In this document: positions 1 through 4,670 of the stretch, one piece after another
Layout of the letters: each line of letters opens with the position of its first letter
Numbering within the stretch: position 1 is the first letter of the stretch
The notes under the pieces: model-generated
What the model was told of the DNA's origin: nothing
Seen by the model: the letters and a program-made list of their open reading frames with translations, nothing else
Database searches by the model: none
From: CAMLQK01 sp964654135
GTDB lineage: Bacteria; Patescibacteriota; Saccharimonadia; Saccharimonadales; UBA4665
DNA: 15,190 nt
NCBI GenBank assembly: GCA_964654135.1
Contig: CAZZHV010000029.1
Location: 1-15,190, forward strand
Direction of reading: 5' to 3'
Made by a program: the position numbers and the translations under genes

Positions 1-57
1 ATTGTGGACAAGGATATACCAAAGCCCACCAACTGGTGGCGGCTGATTCGCTGGTAA
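1..57 (+). CDS. possible 3' end of an unidentified gene (partial)
   Basis: The first bases are open in more than one frame, so the assignment is tentative. On the plus strand, frame 1 reads IVDKDIPKPTNWWRLIRW and stops at TAA (55-57). Frame 3 is also open and stops at TGA (66-68). The minus strand is open as well. A plus-strand gene ending here would converge on tRNA-Val, and the palindromic terminator at 146-183 works in both directions. No family can be recognised from 18 residues. Confidence 0.25.
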   Translation: MVDKDIPKPTNWWRLIRW

Positions 58-64
58 TTACTTT

Positions 65-140
65 ATGAGGGACTCGTTTTCTGTGTGAAGTGAAAACTTT
101 CACAGGAAGTTTTCACGCATATTCGTTCGAGTCCTACAAC
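65..140 (-). repeat. tRNA-associated structured repeat, copy A (next to tRNA-Val)
   Basis: About 70 bp just beyond the tRNA-Val terminator, reading in tRNA orientation. The outer inverted repeat is GGACTCG (70-76) with CGAGTCC (128-134). The inner hairpin has arms GTGAAAACTT (90-99) and AAGTTTTCAC (107-116), ten perfect pairs around a 7-base loop. In tRNA orientation it aligns with copy B (3955-4027) over nearly its whole length and with copy C (1784-1853) at its outer parts. ATGAGGGACTCG (65-76) is a 12-bp direct repeat of the T-arm/acceptor segment of tRNA-Val (192-203), and 125-134 is complementary to the same T-arm. The repeat and its folding are seen directly; function is unknown. Confidence 0.8.
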
Positions 141-145
141 TCAAG

Positions 146-183
146 AAAGAAAAAAGACTAGGAATTCCTAGTCTTTTTTCTTT
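146..183 (-). terminator. perfect-palindrome bidirectional terminator after tRNA-Val
   Basis: A 38-bp perfect palindrome with core GACTAGGAATTCCTAGTC (156-173), flanked by six A on one side and six T on the other, so a U-tract follows the stem on either strand. It begins right at the encoded CCA of tRNA-Val. The same core and flanks recur after tRNA-Leu(GAG) at 1866-1907. With no unpaired loop in the sequence, a few central bases must open to form the hairpin loop. Confidence 0.85.
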
Positions 184-259
184 GGTGGGTGATGAGGGAC
201 TCGAACCCCCGACCCTCTCGGTGTAAACGAGATGCTCTAGCCAACTGAGCTAATCACCC
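183..259 (-). tRNA. trnV: tRNA-Val(UAC)
   Basis: Complete cloverleaf on the minus strand. Acceptor stem GGGTGAT (259-253) pairs with ATCACCC (193-187), discriminator A (186), CCA encoded in the genome (185-183). The D-arm is GCTC...GAGC, the anticodon stem TCTCG/CGAGA encloses a 7-base loop with anticodon TAC (Val), the variable loop is 5 bases, and the T-arm contains GGTTCGAGTCC. Length with CCA is 77. A promoter lies upstream at 276-304 and a palindromic terminator directly downstream. Confidence 0.96.
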
Positions 260-275
260 ATTCGATTACCAGGAT

Positions 276-304
276 ATTGTACAAAATATATACTGTTTTT
301 GCAA
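276..304 (-). promoter_or_regulatory. promoter of tRNA-Val
   Basis: On the minus strand, -35 TTGCAA (304-299), a 17-base spacer, and -10 TACAAT (281-276). The -10 ends 16 bases before the tRNA 5' end, which leaves a short leader for RNase P. The spacing and hexamers match those at the other two tRNA genes. It lies in the 51-bp gap after the NUDIX stop codon, so the tRNA is transcribed independently of that gene. Confidence 0.75.
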
Positions 305-310
305 CCCCTG

Positions 311-751
311 TTATTCGGGAACACTATCGTAAAAACCATTGAGCGCATTTTGGAGCGCCGAAAGCGCAAAAGGCGTCAGTTGGTCGCTATAATCTTGGAG
401 TGCAACCTCATTGCGTGGAATTTCAACAATTTCCCCAGGAATTTTCAGATTAAGCTCGGCTGTTGAATTAATACAGACACGAAAAAGGCTTACGTAACGC
501 GAAACCGCATCACCAGTACGATTTTGACTTTCTACTTCTCCGGCCCAAAGAATCTCTGGCGCAGCCGCAAGCTCAAGATCCAGTTCTTCATATAGTTCAC
601 GACGGATCGTTTCACTTGGAGCCTCGTTACTATGTCCACCGAACAACTGAAGCTTGCCGGCATACGCAAGTTCACCGGGTTGGTTCGGGCGACCTTCTAC
701 TATGTAGCTATATGGAGTTTCGATAATGGCAACCGCGCTTGGACTTGTCAT
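311..751 (-). CDS. NUDIX hydrolase
   Basis: 146 residues, a single NUDIX domain. These enzymes cleave nucleoside diphosphates linked to another group, using metal held by the NUDIX box. Here the box is GGHSNEAPSETIRRELYEEL (38-57), with the catalytic REL-x-EE at R51-E52 and E55-E56. The stretch between the second glycine and the first glutamate has three residues instead of the usual five, so the box is two residues short in its loop. The substrate cannot be told. The ATG at 751 is preceded by AGGA at a 5-base spacing, and a -10-like TATAGT lies at 782-777, so the gene probably has its own promoter although it follows the Dabb operon on the same strand. It ends just before the tRNA-Val promoter. 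Confidence 0.85.
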   Translation of the reverse strand: MTSPSAVAIIETPYSYIVEGRPNQPGELAYAGKLQLFGGHSNEAPSETIRRELYEELDLELAAAPEILWAGEVESQNRTGDAVSRYVSLFRVCINSTAELNLKIPGEIVEIPRNEVALQDYSDQLTPFALSALQNALNGFYDSVPE

Positions 752-776
752 ATGTATCCTACGTTACTGTGCATAT

Positions 777-782
777 ACTATA
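777..782 (-). promoter_or_regulatory. -10 element upstream of the NUDIX gene
   Basis: TATAGT on the minus strand, 25 bases upstream of the ATG at 751. No convincing -35 is visible. Transcription from here would give a leader of about 19 bases containing the AGGA ribosome site. Confidence 0.4.
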
Positions 783-826
783 AGACTTCGCATTGTCTAA
801 AGTAAATATGCGTAAAAAACTAGTTT

Positions 827-862
827 TTATAGAAAAACAGACCATAAATGGCCTGTTTTGGT
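827..862 (-). terminator. intrinsic terminator of the Dabb/membrane/peptide operon
   Basis: Arms AAAACAG+CCAT and ATGG+CTGTTTT lie at 834-859. In minus-strand RNA the mismatched centre becomes a G-U pair, giving a continuous 12-bp stem with a UU loop followed by U-rich sequence. It starts 17 bases after the stop codon of the 38-residue peptide. A second small A/T palindrome, AAAAACTAGTTTTT (815-828), follows. Confidence 0.7.
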
Positions 863-876
863 ACGTGGAGATATGC

Positions 877-993
877 CTACAACCCTTTTATGATAACCTG
901 CGTAGCATTAGGCTTTGGGAAGTTTGCTGGCAGGCCCGCGCCTGCTGCTCCTGATCCGTTTCCTTTTGCTTGAGTGGTTGTGTGCTTATTCAT
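877..993 (-). CDS. 38-residue Gly/Ala-rich small protein, coupled to the membrane protein
   Basis: The frame starts with MNKHTTTQAKGNGSGAAGAG and ends with FPKPNATQVIIKGL. Its ATG (993-991) overlaps the TGA stop of the upstream membrane protein in an ATGA tetranucleotide, the usual layout for translational coupling; no separate Shine-Dalgarno site is evident. The frame stays open upstream of this ATG inside the membrane gene, but that extension reads like an out-of-frame shadow. A terminator follows 17 bases later, so this is the last gene of a three-gene operon. The N-half is flexible and hydrophilic, the C-half has a Pro-rich then beta-like tail, and there is no signal peptide or membrane segment. 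The family is not recognised. It could be a partner peptide of the membrane protein. Confidence 0.6.
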   Translation of the reverse strand: MNKHTTTQAKGNGSGAAGAGLPANFPKPNATQVIIKGL

Positions 994-1439
994 ATCAATT
1001 TCAAGTATAGCACCGCGCATAAGAATAATGAAGCTGCCATTGCGACCCAAAATGCCCATTTGCAATACTGTAGTCTTTCTTTGTTTACGGCTTCGTTCTT
1101 CTTGATTGCCTTTTCTGTATCCGCCAAGAGCTGCTCTATTAACTGCAGTTTCGGAAGGTTAACGTACTCGGGGTGGTCATAAATGCTAACGCTGGTGCCT
1201 GCATACGTTCTAGGCCAAATAGCTATGATAGTGAGAACAGATGCCAACAAAAAGCTAGCCACAAGCACTATGCTCCACCAGGTTCTCGGCTCATTAGCCT
1301 GCCCTATATAAATAAGAATCGCGACATTACCAGCGAGAAGGCCCAAGGCCTTAGTATCAATAGAATCGCCGACGGATATTTCCACAGTCAGCTGGTTCTG
1401 GCGCACATCAAGAAGTGAAGATAAATCTGCCCTACTCAT
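990..1439 (-). CDS. small membrane protein with three predicted helices (PycTM/SLATT-like topology)
   Basis: 149 residues from the ATG at 1439, four bases after the stop of the Dabb gene; an upstream TTG start at 1460 would overlap that gene and is less likely. Hydrophobic segments lie at about 31-47, 54-75 (ending IIAIWPRTY) and 128-147. A charged amphipathic helix (about 96-125, LIEQLLADTEKAIKKNEAVN) sits between the second and third. The arrangement (DTKALGLLAGN entering helix 1, WPR just after helix 2, long cytoplasmic helix, last helix) resembles small membrane proteins of the PycTM/SLATT type, some of which are effectors of nucleotide-signalled defence. No cyclase or nucleotide sensor is present in the window, so the effector role is only a possibility. 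It overlaps the next gene by ATGA. Confidence 0.75.
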   Translation of the reverse strand: MSRADLSSLLDVRQNQLTVEISVGDSIDTKALGLLAGNVAILIYIGQANEPRTWWSIVLVASFLLASVLTIIAIWPRTYAGTSVSIYDHPEYVNLPKLQLIEQLLADTEKAIKKNEAVNKERLQYCKWAFWVAMAASLFLCAVLYLKLI

Positions 1440-1443
1440 GGCA

Positions 1444-1758
1444 CTAAACCTCGTCAACAATCGTGTCTACAGTCATCCAGTCGCATACTTTTGGCGTCAA
1501 CTCGACGACCCGTTTATGTACGTCCGACAAAGCATGTTGTTTCATCGCGTCAAGACTTGGGAAGATTCCATCCTGGAGTAAATGCGCTCGCCCTTCTTTG
1601 AATGTTTCGGGAATGTGTTCAGAGACGACCCAGTTAGTGACACCGAGATTCTCAGTAAGCCAACGGCCCATTTCATGCAAGCGCGACACTACCTCATTTT
1701 TTTGCTCCTCCGTGGTGGTTTCGTAAAAAGTAAAGATTACCGTGTGTCTTATTCTCAT
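1444..1758 (-). CDS. Dabb (stress-responsive alpha/beta barrel) domain protein
   Basis: 104 residues. The start HTVIFTFYE (5-13), the central ...DGIFPSLDAMKQHALSDVHK (63-82) and the closing CDWMTVD (92-98) match the dimeric alpha-beta barrel (Dabb) fold, a ferredoxin-like domain of about 95-100 residues found in stress-responsive proteins and some small enzymes. The conserved histidine near the N-terminus and the DVH in the last helix are both present. The ATG at 1758 is chosen because TATAAT sits seven bases upstream and the sequence before it belongs to repeat copy C; a frame extending 20 residues further would start inside that repeat. First gene of an operon with the membrane protein and the 38-residue peptide. 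The reaction, if any, is unknown. Confidence 0.8.
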   Translation of the reverse strand: MRIRHTVIFTFYETTTEEQKNEVVSRLHEMGRWLTENLGVTNWVVSEHIPETFKEGRAHLLQDGIFPSLDAMKQHALSDVHKRVVELTPKVCDWMTVDTIVDEV

Positions 1759-1764
1759 TTCGTA

Positions 1765-1770
1765 ATTATA
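1765..1770 (-). promoter_or_regulatory. leaderless promoter of the Dabb operon
   Basis: TATAAT on the minus strand with an upstream TG (extended -10, TGC-TATAAT). The usual start of transcription, 6-7 bases downstream, falls on the ATG at 1758. There is no room for a ribosome site, so the message would be leaderless. No good -35 is visible; the region upstream is repeat copy C. Confidence 0.6.
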
Positions 1771-1783
1771 GCATTCCGATCTC

Positions 1784-1853
1784 GGGGACTTGTTCTCTGG
1801 ACGCAGCAAACTTGCCACTGGCAGGTTTTTCAGATATTCATTTAAGTCCTCTC
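1784..1853 (-). repeat. tRNA-associated structured repeat, copy C (next to tRNA-Leu GAG)
   Basis: A diverged third copy lying beyond the tRNA-Leu(GAG) terminator, in tRNA orientation. The outer arms are GGACTT (1786-1791) and AAGTCC (1844-1849), and the shared motif ATGAATATCTG (minus strand) is kept. The inner hairpin has a different sequence from copies A and B, with arms AAACTTGCC (1808-1816) and GGCAGGTTT (1820-1828), eight pairs, one mismatch and a 3-base loop, yet it occupies the same place. AAGTCCTCTC (1844-1853) is complementary to the tRNA T-arm/acceptor sequence at 1915-1924. The copy abuts the promoter of the Dabb operon. Confidence 0.65.
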
Positions 1854-1865
1854 CGTTCGGTCAAG

Positions 1866-1907
1866 CCAAAGAAAAAAGACTAGGAATTCCTAGTCTTTTT
1901 TCTTTGG
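1866..1907 (-). terminator. perfect-palindrome terminator after tRNA-Leu(GAG)
   Basis: A 42-bp perfect palindrome with the same GACTAGGAATTCCTAGTC core (1878-1895) and the same A6/T6 flanks as the tRNA-Val terminator. The symmetry extends into the CC of the tRNA's encoded CCA. It serves minus-strand transcripts from the tRNA and could equally stop plus-strand transcription. Confidence 0.85.
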
Positions 1908-1991
1908 TGCGGACGAGAGGACTTGAACCTCCACAACCTTTCGATCACTACCACCTCAAGGTAGCGCGTCTACCAATTCCGCCACGTCCGC
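1905..1991 (-). tRNA. trnL: tRNA-Leu(GAG)
   Basis: Class II tRNA on the minus strand, 87 bases with encoded CCA (1907-1905). Acceptor stem GCGGACG (1991-1985) pairs with CGTCCGC (1915-1909), discriminator A. Anticodon stem CTACC/GGTAG with loop TTGAGGT gives anticodon GAG (Leu, CUY codons). The long variable arm is typical of tRNA-Leu, and the T-arm is GGAGG-TTCAAGT-CCTC. It is identical to tRNA-Leu(CAG) at 3822-3908 in acceptor, D- and T-arms and differs in the anticodon stem-loop and variable arm. Confidence 0.96.
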
Positions 1992-2011
1992 GTAGCAAAT
2001 AGTACTGCTCT

Positions 2012-2040
2012 ACTATACCTATTTAACAGAGAAAATGCAA
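2012..2040 (-). promoter_or_regulatory. promoter of tRNA-Leu(GAG)
   Basis: On the minus strand, -35 TTGCAT (2040-2035), a 17-base spacer, -10 TATAGT (2017-2012), ending 20 bases before the tRNA. It has the same architecture as the other two tRNA promoters (TTGCnn, 17, TAYAnT). It fits in the gap after the stop codon of the FAD oxidase. Confidence 0.75.
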
Positions 2041-2047
2041 GTATTTT

Positions 2048-3679
2048 TTAGGAGCGTGGTAAGTGGTCAGAAAGGTGCTCAATCGTGTAATTGCTGCGCA
2101 TAACGCGCTTCACATCATCTAGAGCTACGTTCATCTTAACACCAGGATTCAAAATGTTGTATGGGTCAAAAATCTGCTTAACTTTTTGGAAAACACCGTA
2201 CACTTCGTCGCCGTACTGCTTGCGAACGTACGGCGCGCGTAAACGACCATCGTTATGCTCGCCGCTTGTACTACCGCCCAATTCGAGCAGCATGCTGCTG
2301 TAGTCGTCGAGTAATCTGAAGGCTGTCTGGCGATCGCCTACTTGGCTAAGATCCAAGAATGGCTGAACATGTAAGTTAGCATCACCGGCGTGTCCCCAAA
2401 CCGCAACCTGAACATGATTGCGCGTAAACAACTTATAAATGCCTTCTAGATACTCACCGAGGCGCTCCGGCGGCACAATACCATCATCAATAATTGGTAA
2501 AGCCTTGAGTCGACCCTCGGCGTGACCCGTTACAACTGCTGAGCTATATCGTATCGCCCACCACTGTTCCTGGGCAATTGGATTAGTCTCAAGTACGGTG
2601 TTGTTGCCGTATCGTTCCAAGATCTTCTCGGCCTTTTTAAGAATTTTCTTCTGCACACGCTCAGGTGAGTCAAACTCGACAAACAGCATTGTCTGCGGAT
2701 ATGGCTTCTCTAGGTCACGAATCTGGTTAGGGTTGATCTTTTCGACAAGGTTTAGCAGGTTGCCGTCTACCATCTCGATAGCACTTGGCACTTCCTGCAA
2801 AGCACGAAGCTCGAGCACTGCCGTCTGGAGCATTTCGATACTATCAAAGTGCGTTACAAATAGTGCCGGACGTGGATTAAATACTTCTGTGTCGAGCAAT
2901 ATCTCGGAGACTATACCAAGTGTACCTTGCGAACCAACGAACAAAGGCGTCAGGTCAAATGTACCATCACGCAATTTAATCTGATTAAGCGCATAGCCGG
3001 ACGTGTTTTTAGTAACGTCAGCATCCATCTTTTCGACAATTTCCTGGTTATCTTCGATAAGTGCGTCAAGCGCACGATAAATTTCGCCCTCAAATGAGGT
3101 AAGACCGAGCTTCTTAGCAAGATCACGCTTCGACAAGCGACCTGTTTCGATAACTTCGCCGTTAGCCAGCACGACGCGCAAACCACGAGTATAGTCACGA
3201 GTTGCGCCATATTTAAAAGATTTTTCGCCGCTCGCGTTATTGGCAACAGCGCCACCAATAGTTGAGTATTCTAAGCTAGCTGGGTATGGCGGCAAAAACC
3301 GGCCGTGCGTCTTGATTGCCTGTTGCACCTTGCCATAATTAGCGCCTGGCTCAACAGCAACAATGCCACTCTTGTCGTCCATTTCAAGTACGCGATTCAT
3401 ATGCGCTGGAAATGCCATAATAATGCCCGCGCCAAGTGCCGCACCACCAAGGTCAGTACCAGAACCACGAGCTGTAATAGGAATAACACGACCGCGTTCT
3501 GCAAGCTGCCACGCAAAACGAGCCGTCTTGCGAACATCGGCTTCATTGCGTGGATAGACCACCATTGCCGGCGTCACTGTCAAAACGCTGGCATCAGTTG
3601 CAAAATATCGCCTCGCATCCTGAGAGGTCATAACCTCACCCAATAAATGCTCTTGCAGATAATGTGCTACTTTACTCAT
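2048..3679 (-). CDS. FAD-linked oxidase, GlcD / D-lactate dehydrogenase type
   Basis: 543 residues from the ATG at 3679. The N-terminal FAD-binding PCMH domain contains PITARGSGTDLGGAAL (67-82), TIGGAVANNASGEKSFKYG (140-158) and GSQGTLGIVSE (249-259). The C-terminal FAD-oxidase domain carries GHAGDANLHV (429-438), SGEHNDGR (472-479) and FDPYNILNPG (504-513), the signatures of 2-hydroxyacid oxidases such as glycolate oxidase subunit D and D-lactate dehydrogenases. The likely role is oxidation of a D-2-hydroxyacid with electron transfer to an acceptor; the substrate is not determined. No membrane segment or iron-sulfur domain is fused to it. An upstream in-frame ATG at 3721 adds 14 unconserved-looking residues but lies inside a -10-like TATGAT, so 3679, behind AGGGG, is preferred. 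It sits between two tRNA-Leu genes. Confidence 0.9.
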   Translation of the reverse strand: MSKVAHYLQEHLLGEVMTSQDARRYFATDASVLTVTPAMVVYPRNEADVRKTARFAWQLAERGRVIPITARGSGTDLGGAALGAGIIMAFPAHMNRVLEMDDKSGIVAVEPGANYGKVQQAIKTHGRFLPPYPASLEYSTIGGAVANNASGEKSFKYGATRDYTRGLRVVLANGEVIETGRLSKRDLAKKLGLTSFEGEIYRALDALIEDNQEIVEKMDADVTKNTSGYALNQIKLRDGTFDLTPLFVGSQGTLGIVSEILLDTEVFNPRPALFVTHFDSIEMLQTAVLELRALQEVPSAIEMVDGNLLNLVEKINPNQIRDLEKPYPQTMLFVEFDSPERVQKKILKKAEKILERYGNNTVLETNPIAQEQWWAIRYSSAVVTGHAEGRLKALPIIDDGIVPPERLGEYLEGIYKLFTRNHVQVAVWGHAGDANLHVQPFLDLSQVGDRQTAFRLLDDYSSMLLELGGSTSGEHNDGRLRAPYVRKQYGDEVYGVFQKVKQIFDPYNILNPGVKMNVALDDVKRVMRSNYTIEHLSDHLPRS

Positions 3680-3716
3680 CGAAGATGTTACCCCTGTTTT
3701 TTGATCACTAACATCA

Positions 3717-3722
3717 ATCATA
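3717..3722 (-). promoter_or_regulatory. possible -10 of the FAD oxidase gene
   Basis: TATGAT on the minus strand with TG one base upstream (extended -10). It overlaps the first in-frame ATG, and a transcript from it would start near 3710, giving a leader of about 31 bases before the ATG at 3679. No -35 is clear. Confidence 0.35.
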
Positions 3723-3773
3723 GCACATATTACATTGACTCGCCTGAGAGTTCCGCGCCAACAGATAAAGCTC

Positions 3774-3802
3774 TTGCCTAAATTGTGATGAGCCGGTACA
3801 AT
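3774..3802 (+). promoter_or_regulatory. promoter of tRNA-Leu(CAG)
   Basis: -35 TTGCCT (3774-3779), a 17-base spacer, -10 TACAAT (3797-3802), 19 bases before the tRNA 5' end. It fires away from the FAD oxidase gene, so the two are divergent. Confidence 0.8.
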
Positions 3803-3821
3803 TACCTCTGTTAGATTTCGC

Positions 3822-3908
3822 GCGGACGTGGCGGAATTGGTAGACGCGCTAGTTTCAGGTACTAGTGGGGTAAAACTCGTGGAGGTTCAAGTCCTCTCGT
3901 CCGCACCA
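3822..3908 (+). tRNA. trnL: tRNA-Leu(CAG)
   Basis: Class II tRNA, 87 bases with encoded CCA (3906-3908). Acceptor GCGGACG (3822-3828) pairs with CGTCCGC, discriminator A (3905). Anticodon stem CTAGT/ACTAG with loop TTCAGGT gives anticodon CAG (Leu, CUG). Long variable arm with the TAAAA loop; T-arm GGAGG-TTCAAGT-CCTC. It shares all arms except anticodon and variable arm with tRNA-Leu(GAG), so the two are paralogues flanking the oxidase gene. Confidence 0.96.
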
Positions 3909-3945
3909 AATAAAAAAGACCAACTTCAGTTGGTCTTTTTTATTT
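3908..3945 (+). terminator. palindromic terminator after tRNA-Leu(CAG)
   Basis: Stem GACCAACT (3918-3925) / AGTTGGTC (3928-3935) with a two-base loop, extended by A6/T6 and a further symmetric AAAT/ATTT. It begins on the last base of the CCA end. Same design as the two other tRNA terminators but a different core. Confidence 0.85.
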
Positions 3946-3954
3946 CTTGTAGAT

Positions 3955-4027
3955 GTTGAGGACTTGAATGAATATCTGTGAAAACTTCCTGCGAAAGTTT
4001 TCACCTCCAACAGAATCAAGTCCGTAA
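3955..4027 (+). repeat. tRNA-associated structured repeat, copy B (next to tRNA-Leu CAG)
   Basis: The best-preserved copy. Outer stem GGACTTGA (3960-3967) / TCAAGTCC (4016-4023), eight pairs. Inner hairpin GTGAAAACTT (3978-3987) / AAGTTTTCAC (3995-4004), ten pairs, with the 7-base loop CCTGCGA. A short intermediate pairing CTGT (3976-3979) / ACAG (4010-4013) is also possible. GAGGACTTGAA (3958-3968) is the exact complement of the T-arm of the adjacent tRNA (3886-3896), and 4016-4023 repeats that T-arm directly. It lies 10-15 bases beyond the terminator, in the same orientation to its tRNA as the other copies. Confidence 0.8.
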
Positions 4028-4079
4028 AGCCTTAGTTGCCACCAGAAAACAGACCCTCCCCACCTGACGCATTTATTGC

Positions 4080-4085
4080 TATACT
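4080..4085 (+). promoter_or_regulatory. extended -10 promoter of the second NUDIX gene
   Basis: TGC-TATACT (TATACT at 4080-4085), an extended -10 with no clear -35. Transcription would start near 4092, giving a leader of about 14 bases that still contains AGGAA (4096-4100), the ribosome site for the ATG at 4106. This placement rules out an upstream TTG start at 4076. Confidence 0.5.
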
Positions 4086-4105
4086 TACCCAAAATAGGAA
4101 TTCAT

Positions 4106-4663
4106 ATGCACAACGACGACCTTCCCGAATGGAAAACCCTCAATTCTACATATATCGTAAATGACCGTTGGCTAAAGCTACGTGCAGACACCTGCCTTAC
4201 CCCTGATGGCCACGAAATAGCTCCCTATTATGTTTTGGAATATGGCGAATGGGTAAATTGCGTGGTTCTTGGTGACGATAGCGAGGTGACCCTACTGCGA
4301 CACTATCGCTATGGCGCAAATAAAACCGTGCTAGAGCTTGTCAGTGGTATGGCAGATAATGGCGAAGACCCACTGGTAGCAATGCGTCGCGAGCTAGAGG
4401 AAGAAATTGGCCTAAAGAACGCTACCATAACAAAAACAGGGGTAATGTATGCCAATCCCGCAACACATACAAATAAGGTCCACTGTTTCTTGGCCCAAGG
4501 TGGGTCATTTGACGGACTAAAAGAACATGAGACTGGCGCTGATTTTGACATTATCAAAATGCCACTTTCTAAGCTACAAGATATTATCAATGACCAAAGT
4601 GAAGTGATGCAGGGCTTTCACCTCGCGTCACTCTTTATGGCACTCAACTTCCTCAAGAAATAA
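4106..4663 (+). CDS. NUDIX hydrolase, ADP-ribose pyrophosphatase-like
   Basis: 185 residues. The NUDIX box at about 81-103 (from GMADNGED to REL-EEEIGL) fits the consensus GX5EX7REUXEEXGU exactly. The upstream part (EYGEWVNCVVLGDDSEVTLL, then RHYRYGANKTVLELVSG) and the later MYANPATHTNKVHCFLA resemble ADP-sugar diphosphatases, where the E-L-x-x-G before the box lines the active site; there the usual ELPAG reads ELVSG. Probable reaction: hydrolysis of ADP-ribose or a related ADP-sugar to AMP and sugar phosphate. The ATG at 4106 is chosen for the AGGAA seven bases before it. The gene converges on the solute-binding protein gene, with seven bases between their stop codons and no terminator. Confidence 0.88.
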   Translation: MHNDDLPEWKTLNSTYIVNDRWLKLRADTCLTPDGHEIAPYYVLEYGEWVNCVVLGDDSEVTLLRHYRYGANKTVLELVSGMADNGEDPLVAMRRELEEEIGLKNATITKTGVMYANPATHTNKVHCFLAQGGSFDGLKEHETGADFDIIKMPLSKLQDIINDQSEVMQGFHLASLFMALNFLKK

Positions 4664-4670
4664 TCGTAGA

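Noticed and set aside
65..203. An integrated mobile element bounded by the 12-bp direct repeat at tRNA-Val
   Set aside because: Only about 115 bp lie between the repeats and no integrase is present, so it is not an active element; kept only as an alternative origin for the repeat.
2950..3646. Open frames antisense to or out of phase with the FAD oxidase
   Set aside because: They are low-quality translations over a clearly coding region with full family motifs; no ribosome sites.
3960..4023. Repeat copy B as a degenerate tRNA gene
   Set aside because: It has an acceptor-like outer stem and a 7-base inner loop, but no D-arm, T-arm or CCA and a 10-bp single hairpin in place of a cloverleaf; the T-arm similarity is in the stem arms.
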